DNA of 10,368 nt. Source: an uncultured Actinomycetes bacterium. Its GTDB lineage: Bacteria > Actinomycetota > Actinomycetes > Mycobacteriales > Mycobacteriaceae. The notes beneath the pieces are model-generated. The model searched no databases. It worked only from the letters and a program-made list of their open reading frames with translations, and had not been told where the DNA came from. Made by a program: the position numbers and the translations under genes. Below are positions 7,282 through 10,368 of the stretch, piece by piece (within the stretch, counting starts at the first letter, position 1; each line of letters starts with the position of its first letter). The DNA is taken from contig CAIWCQ010000282.1 in NCBI GenBank assembly GCA_903911165.1, positions 1 to 10,368 of the forward strand. The letters run 5' to 3'.

Positions 7282-7298
7282 CCGGCCTGGCCAGCCGG
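7282..7298. repeat. imperfect inverted repeat at the -35 of the lipoprotein promoter
   Basis: CCGGC-C-TGG/CCA-GCCGG forms an eight-base inverted repeat with one unpaired C. In RNA it could also fold as a 5-bp CCGGC/GCCGG stem with a 7-base loop. It lies 12 bases after the GH76 stop and covers the expected -35 of the promoter at 7307. It could be an operator for the lipoprotein operon or a weak terminator for the upstream operon. No T-run follows, so an intrinsic terminator is the poorer explanation. Confidence 0.35.
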
Positions 7299-7306
7299 TT
7301 CGCGGC

Positions 7307-7312
7307 TATGAT
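7307..7312 (+). promoter_or_regulatory. -10 element of the lipoprotein operon
   Basis: TATGAT matches five of six bases of the TATAAT consensus. It predicts a start of transcription near 7318-7320 and a leader of about 35 bases that includes the AGAAGGAG ribosome binding site. No clear -35 is seen; that position is taken by an inverted repeat. An in-frame GTG at 7326 lies close to the predicted start, but it would place nine extra residues before the signal peptide. Confidence 0.5.
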
Positions 7313-7337
7313 CAGCGTCTGCCCCGTGACTCGAGAA

Positions 7338-7341
7338 GGAG
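7338..7341 (+). promoter_or_regulatory. ribosome binding site of the lipoprotein gene
   Basis: GGAG within AGAAGGAG (7334-7341) lies 11 bases before the ATG at 7353. The spacing is a little long, but this start gives a textbook MKK lipoprotein signal peptide, which upstream in-frame starts would spoil. Confidence 0.6.
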
Positions 7342-7352
7342 AACGCGACCCG

Positions 7353-8018
7353 ATGAAGAAGATCACGACGGCGGGAGCGACCGCGGTTGCGCTGAGCGTT
7401 GTGCTCGTCGGCTGCAGCCCCACAACCGAAAAGAACTCCACTGCCACCGAGCAGTCCACGCCGACGGAGCAGAGCGTCGCAGCGCGGCCCGAGGGCGCAA
7501 CGCTGCATCAGTACATCGTCGATAACAAGATCGCCGAGGTCCCGTTCAAGAAGGGCGAGGCCGGCACGCCGACGGTCGACTTTCCGTTCCCGCCGGGCTG
7601 GCGCGCCGCCGGCGACCTGACTCCCGACTGGGCGTACGGCGCGATCATCTACGACAAGGCCGTCGACCCGAACGATCCGCCGTTCATGTACGCGATCGGC
7701 TCCAGGCTCACCGGAGACATCGACCCGCAGAAGATCCTCGAACTTGCGCCCGCACAGCTCAATGAACTTCCAGGCTTCAAGGCCACCGGCGAGCCGGAAC
7801 GGGACACGCTGAGCGGTTTCGACGCCATCGACTACGTCGGCACCTATGAATTGGATGGCAAAACCCGAGCGGTCGGTCAGCAGACCATCGTCATCCCCGG
7901 TGAGGACTCGCTGTTCGTTCTGCAACTCAATGCCGAGGCGCCCGCGGGTCAGGAGCAGGTCGTCGTTGACGCCGCGAATCTCATCGGAGACCAGACCACC
8001 ATCACCCTGCCGTCCTGA
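7353..8018 (+). CDS. LpqN/LpqT-family lipoprotein
   Basis: The 221-residue product starts with a type II signal peptide, MKKITTAGATAVALSVV, and a lipobox LVGC (18-21), so Cys21 should be diacylated and the protein anchored to the outer face of the inner membrane. A Ser/Thr-rich linker (22-46) is followed by a domain that resembles the mycobacterial LpqN/LpqT/Mtc28 family (Lpp-LpqN). Visible blocks are LHQYIVDNKI (51-60), VDFPFPPGW (75-83) and GFDAIDYVGTYELDGKTRAV (~156-175), in the order seen in LpqT. LpqN in M. tuberculosis has been linked to MmpL3/MmpL11 and mycolic acid lipid handling; this paralogue's ligand is unknown. It has its own TATGAT promoter and is followed 35 bases later by a small secreted protein, probably in one transcript. 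I recall no such gene at this site in M. tuberculosis, so it may be an accessory or lost gene. Confidence 0.87.
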   Translation: MKKITTAGATAVALSVVLVGCSPTTEKNSTATEQSTPTEQSVAARPEGATLHQYIVDNKIAEVPFKKGEAGTPTVDFPFPPGWRAAGDLTPDWAYGAIIYDKAVDPNDPPFMYAIGSRLTGDIDPQKILELAPAQLNELPGFKATGEPERDTLSGFDAIDYVGTYELDGKTRAVGQQTIVIPGEDSLFVLQLNAEAPAGQEQVVVDAANLIGDQTTITLPS

Positions 8019-8043
8019 CCGCCCGGCCCATCGACTTTCCAAC

Positions 8044-8047
8044 GGAG
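8044..8047 (+). promoter_or_regulatory. ribosome binding site of the small secreted protein
   Basis: GGAG precedes two consecutive ATG codons, three bases before 8051 and six bases before 8054. Spacing favours the second ATG; the difference is one methionine. Confidence 0.55.
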
Positions 8048-8053
8048 ACCATG

Positions 8054-8362
8054 ATGACCATCCGATTCACCGCTTCCCGCCTGCTGCTGGCGACGGCCTG
8101 CGGCGCGGCACTGCTGTCCGCGACCATGCTGTCTGCGCCGACCGCATCGGCTGCCTGCACGGGTGGCACTGTGGCCGACCCGATCACCGGCGTGTGCTGG
8201 GCGCAGTCGCAATTTGGTTCCGGTATCTCCGGCACGGGCGGCACCTGCATGCCCGGCCGCCTGGGCTTGTGCCTGGGCGCGCTGCAGAACTCGCAGATAC
8301 CCGGTGCCAACCTGCCGACGAACACTGATGCCGGTTCCGGCCGCGCTGATTCCTGGCCGTAA
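8054..8362 (+). CDS. small secreted protein with four cysteines
   Basis: I do not recognise this 102-residue protein. It has a classical Sec signal peptide: a basic start (MTIRFTASR), a hydrophobic core (LLLATACGAALLSATMLSAP) and an ASA site, so cleavage is expected near residue 33 or 34. The mature part, about 68 residues, carries four cysteines (35, 48, 65, 73) in the pattern CTGGTVADPITGVCW and GGTCMPGRLGLCLG, enough for two disulfide bonds outside the cell. It is rich in Gly, has no lysine after the signal, and ends in a polar tail rich in Gly, Asn and Asp. Many mycobacteria encode short exported proteins of this build with unknown role. The ATG at 8051 is an alternative start. It follows the lipoprotein gene by about 35 bases and is likely co-transcribed. 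Its stop is seven bases from the stop of the convergent dedA gene, leaving no room for a separate terminator. Confidence 0.82.
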   Translation: MTIRFTASRLLLATACGAALLSATMLSAPTASAACTGGTVADPITGVCWAQSQFGSGISGTGGTCMPGRLGLCLGALQNSQIPGANLPTNTDAGSGRADSWP

Positions 8363-8369
8363 CCGCCCG

Positions 8370-9029
8370 CTACTCCTCTGGAAGGGCCCCGCGGCGCTGA
8401 AACACGTTGCGGCCGATCGCGGTCAGCCCTGGCAGGATCGACAGAAACACGATCAGCAGGACCATCAGTTCGAGATTGTTCTTGACGAACGGCACGTTGC
8501 CCAGGAAATAGCCGAGCAGCGTCATCCCGGCGCCCCACACGATGCCGCCGACGATGTCGAAGGCCAGGAATACCGGGTAGCGCATATAGGACACTCCGGC
8601 CAGTACCGGGGTGAAGGTACGCACGATCGGTACGAACCGCGCCAGGATGATCGTCTTCGGCCCGTGCTTCTCGAAGAAGGCGTGCGACTCGGTGACGTAG
8701 TGCTTTTTGAAGAACCGGGAGTCCTCTTTGTCGAACAGTGCCGGGCCGATCCGCCGGCCGATGAAGTAGGCGCACTGGTCGCCGAGAATGGCCACGATCG
8801 GAACAGCGATCACCAGCACCCAGATGCTCACCGGCGGACTGGGCTGCGCCGCCAGCAAACCACCGGTGAACAGCAGCGAGTCACCCGGCAGCAGCGGAAA
8901 CAGCAGGCCGGTCTCGATGAAAACGATGATCAGGATGCCCGGCAGCACCGCGGAGGCGAACAGACCACCCTCGCCCAGCCAGTACATCGGGTCCAGGATG
9001 CTGGGCAGGGCCAGCACGGTTGTGGTCAT
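8370..9029 (-). CDS. DedA-family integral membrane protein (Rv0364-like)
   Basis: The 219-residue protein belongs to the DedA/VTT family of polytopic inner-membrane proteins; some members act in recycling the undecaprenyl or polyprenyl phosphate lipid carrier and in membrane potential homeostasis. Hydrophobic segments lie at ~24-46, 52-60, 69-90, 124-145, 152-177 and 186-204. Family motifs are present: FIETGLLFPLLPGDSLLF (37-54, with Glu39 and Asp50), GDQCAYFIGRRIG (83-95), and ARFVPIVRTFTPVLAGVSYM (130-149) with Arg131 and Arg137. The order and sequence match Rv0364 as recalled. The ATG at 9029 is chosen from that comparison and from a TATCTT hexamer eight bases upstream; a GTG six bases earlier is possible. 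A reading frame extending to 9137 has no support. It is transcribed alone, divergent from fba and convergent with the small secreted protein. Confidence 0.95.
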   Translation of the reverse strand: MTTTVLALPSILDPMYWLGEGGLFASAVLPGILIIVFIETGLLFPLLPGDSLLFTGGLLAAQPSPPVSIWVLVIAVPIVAILGDQCAYFIGRRIGPALFDKEDSRFFKKHYVTESHAFFEKHGPKTIILARFVPIVRTFTPVLAGVSYMRYPVFLAFDIVGGIVWGAGMTLLGYFLGNVPFVKNNLELMVLLIVFLSILPGLTAIGRNVFQRRGALPEE

Positions 9030-9037
9030 GAGCACCC

Positions 9038-9043
9038 AAGATA
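9038..9043 (-). promoter_or_regulatory. candidate -10 of dedA
   Basis: On the minus strand TATCTT fits TANNNT and ends eight bases before the ATG at 9029, which would give a leaderless or nearly leaderless transcript. There is no Shine-Dalgarno before this ATG. Confidence 0.4.
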
Positions 9044-9053
9044 CCGGGGCGGT

Positions 9054-9059
9054 TTGACA
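9054..9059 (+). promoter_or_regulatory. TTGACA hexamer, possible -35 of fba
   Basis: A perfect TTGACA -35 consensus lies on the plus strand 65 bases before the fba ATG. At 16-18 bases downstream the sequence is GC-rich (the 17-base tandem repeat) and no good TANNNT is found, so the assignment is weak. CATACT at 9058-9063 is an alternative -10. Confidence 0.25.
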
Positions 9060-9076
9060 TACTCCTCCCAGACGCA

Positions 9077-9110
9077 CCCGTGCAGCCCAGATCCCCGTGC
9101 AGCCCAAATC
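9077..9110 (+). repeat. 17-base tandem duplication in the fba leader
   Basis: CCCGTGCAGCCCAGATC (9077-9093) is followed directly by CCCGTGCAGCCCAAATC (9094-9110), with one mismatch. The array ends two bases before the fba Shine-Dalgarno. The second copy contributes an in-frame GTG at 9097, nine codons upstream of the real start. The duplication lies between the TTGACA hexamer and the ribosome binding site, so copy number would change the fba leader length. Confidence 0.9.
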
Positions 9111-9112
9111 CG

Positions 9113-9118
9113 AGAGGA
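9113..9118 (+). promoter_or_regulatory. ribosome binding site of fba
   Basis: AGAGGA lies five bases before the ATG at 9124 and decides this start over the in-frame GTG at 9097, which sits in the tandem repeat. Confidence 0.7.
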
Positions 9119-9123
9119 CTTCC

Positions 9124-10161
9124 ATGCCCGTCGCCACACCCGAGGTCTATGCGGAGATGCTGGATCGCGCTAAAAAGCATGAGTTCGCGTTCCCGGCCAT
9201 CAACTGCACTTCGTCGGAGACCATCAACGCCGCCATTAAGGGTTTCGCCGACGCCGGTAGCGATGGAATCATCCAGTTCTCCACCGGCGGCGCGGAATTC
9301 GCCTCCGGCCTCGGGATCAAGGACATGGTTGTGGGCGCGAGCGCACTCGCCGAGTTCACCCACGTGATTGCCGCGAGATATCCGATCACCGTGGCCCTAC
9401 ACACCGACCACTGCCCCAAGGACAAGCTCGACACCTACGTGCGGCCGCTGCTGGCCATCTCCGCCGACCGGGTGCGCGCTGGGCGGGACCCGCTGTTTCA
9501 GTCCCACATGTGGGATGGCTCTGCGGTGCCGATCACCGAGAATCTTGCGATCGCCCGCGAACTGCTCGCCCTTGCCGCCGCCGCCAAGATCATCCTCGAG
9601 GTGGAGATCGGCGTCGTGGGCGGCGAGGAGGACGGCGTCGAGGCCGAGATCAACGAGAAGCTTTACACCAGCTCCGAAGACTTCGAAAGAACAGTCGACG
9701 CACTCGGCGCCGGCGAGAACGGCCGATACCTGCTGGCTGCGACCTTCGGCAACGTCCACGGTGTCTACAAGCCGGGCAATGTGGTGCTCAAGCCCGAGGT
9801 GCTGGCCGAAGGCCAACGGGTCGCCGCCGCCAAGCTCGGCCTGGCTGACGGCGCGCAGCCGTTCGACTTCGTCTTCCACGGCGGCTCTGGCTCGCTGAAG
9901 TCGGAGATCGAGGACTCGTTGCGCTTCGGTGTGGTGAAGATGAACGTCGACACCGACACCCAGTACGCCTTCACCCGACCGATTGCCGGGCATATGCTCG
10001 CCAACTACGACGGCGTGCTCAAGATCGACGGCGAGGTTGGCAACAAGAAGTTCTATGACCCGCGCAGCTACCTCAAGAAGGCCGAGTCGAATATGACCGA
10101 GCGAATCATCGAGGCGTGCAATGACCTGCACAGCGCCGGCCGGAGTGTGTCAACCGGCTAA
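9124..10161 (+). CDS. fba: class II fructose-bisphosphate aldolase
   Basis: Fba cleaves fructose 1,6-bisphosphate to glyceraldehyde 3-phosphate and dihydroxyacetone phosphate in glycolysis and catalyses the reverse in gluconeogenesis. The 345-residue protein is almost the same length as M. tuberculosis Fba (Rv0363c, 344) and very similar to it. The zinc-dependent site is complete: HTDHCPKDK with catalytic Asp95 and zinc ligand His96, the later zinc-ligand region TFGNVHGVYKPG, FVFHGGSGS for zinc and phosphate binding, and NVDTDTQYAFTRP for substrate binding. The start MPVATPEVYAEM matches the known N-terminus and has AGAGGA five bases upstream. It is a cytoplasmic enzyme, likely strongly expressed. 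It is divergent from dedA, transcribed alone, and converges on an Rv0361-like gene with 24 bases between the stops. A 17-base tandem duplication in its leader is unusual. Confidence 0.98.
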   Translation: MPVATPEVYAEMLDRAKKHEFAFPAINCTSSETINAAIKGFADAGSDGIIQFSTGGAEFASGLGIKDMVVGASALAEFTHVIAARYPITVALHTDHCPKDKLDTYVRPLLAISADRVRAGRDPLFQSHMWDGSAVPITENLAIARELLALAAAAKIILEVEIGVVGGEEDGVEAEINEKLYTSSEDFERTVDALGAGENGRYLLAATFGNVHGVYKPGNVVLKPEVLAEGQRVAAAKLGLADGAQPFDFVFHGGSGSLKSEIEDSLRFGVVKMNVDTDTQYAFTRPIAGHMLANYDGVLKIDGEVGNKKFYDPRSYLKKAESNMTERIIEACNDLHSAGRSVSTG

Positions 10162-10185
10162 GGCCCAGCGGGGGGAGTGCACGGG

Positions 10186-10368
10186 CTATGTCGACTGGCA
10201 GATCTTCCACTGCTCGTCACGGAACTGCAGATCGAAGCTGCGGGTTGACGTGATGCTCGGGTCGAACGCCAGGTAGGAAGTGACGTTGGCCTCGGCGTGA
10301 TCGCCGTTGACGATCACCTCGTCCACACTGCCCACCACCGGGTACTGCTGGGCAGCCAGGACGCGCGA
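10186..10368 (-). CDS. C-terminal part of Rv0361-like envelope protein (partial)
   Basis: An open minus-strand frame enters at the right edge and stops at 10186-10188 (TAG). The visible 60 residues read as one compact beta-rich unit: SRVLAAQQYPVVGSVDEVIV, then NGDHAEANVTSYLAFDPS, then TRSFDLQFRDEQWKICQST. The pattern of a strand with 'NGDHAEA', later strands and a closing 'WKIC' is typical of NTF2-like (DUF4878-type) domains found in mycobacterial membrane-anchored or exported proteins. In M. tuberculosis the conserved membrane protein gene Rv0361 lies near fba in the equivalent orientation, which supports the match. The N-terminus, where a membrane anchor would be, is outside the window. It is too short to judge further; the frame itself is well supported by codon use and the position of the stop. 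Confidence 0.7.
   Translation of the reverse strand, partial: SRVLAAQQYPVVGSVDEVIVNGDHAEANVTSYLAFDPSITSTRSFDLQFRDEQWKICQST

Noticed and set aside
8084..8101. Possible lipobox at Cys16 (LLATAC) in the small secreted protein.
   Set aside because: The -3 residue is Ala rather than Leu, only a few hydrophobic residues precede it, and a good Sec signal peptidase I site (ASA) follows at residue 33.
9030..9137. N-terminal extension of DedA to 9137.
   Set aside because: The extension overlaps the fba start and leader and has no similarity to DedA proteins. The known family start matches the ATG at 9029.
10162..10185. Intrinsic terminator between fba and the Rv0361-like gene.
   Set aside because: Only a weak five-pair GGCCC/GGGCT match with a wobble pair and a long loop can be drawn, and it has no T-run.

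Overview
The window looks like the chromosome of a non-tuberculous Mycobacterium (Mycolicibacterium type). The DNA is GC-rich and G/C dominates third codon positions. Several proteins closely match my memory of Mycobacterium tuberculosis products (ClpB, TtfA/Rv0383c, PyrE, Rv0380c, Rv0365c, Rv0364, Fba). The order follows, in inverted orientation, the M. tuberculosis stretch from Rv0384c (clpB) to about Rv0361. Differences are an extra short-chain dehydrogenase, a cupin, a lipoprotein and a small secreted protein, and direct contact between neighbours that I recall as separated in M. tuberculosis. No mobile element, CRISPR array, tRNA or rRNA gene was seen, and no gap between genes exceeds about 110 bases.

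Layout. Positions 3-2024 hold the last ~673 residues of ClpB. A 110-base gap with short direct repeats and a leaderless-type promoter leads to ttfA (2135-2863), an MmpL3 partner in trehalose monomycolate export. Three tandem 23-base units (2858-2926) span the ttfA stop and lead into a tightly overlapping operon: SDR oxidoreductase (2939-3715), pyrE (3702-4262) and an Rv0381c-like protein with a degenerate dinucleotide-binding motif (4259-5059). A cupin (5053-5469, minus) overlaps that operon tail to tail. It diverges from a SpoU-type RNA methyltransferase (5493-6149) through a 23-base gap in which the two -10 elements overlap. The methyltransferase is followed after 16 bases by a GH76-family glycoside hydrolase without a signal peptide (6166-7269).

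A new promoter then drives an LpqN/LpqT-family lipoprotein (7353-8018) and a small four-cysteine secreted protein (8054-8362). These converge on a DedA membrane protein (8370-9029, minus). DedA diverges from class II fructose-bisphosphate aldolase fba (9124-10161), whose leader carries a 17-base tandem duplication. The window ends in the 3' part of a minus-strand gene that looks like the C-terminus of an Rv0361-type envelope protein.

Themes. Most genes are housekeeping (proteostasis, pyrimidine synthesis, glycolysis, RNA modification) or envelope-related (TtfA, LpqN-like lipoprotein, DedA, GH76, Rv0361-like). At least four genes appear to have leaderless promoters, with a TANNNT hexamer 6-7 bases before the start codon. 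I did not find a convincing new defence or mobile system. The most interesting signals are the overlapping divergent promoter, the 23-base repeat array, the degenerate flavoprotein-like Rv0381c homologue, and an accessory lipoprotein/secreted-protein pair in the same neighbourhood as ttfA.
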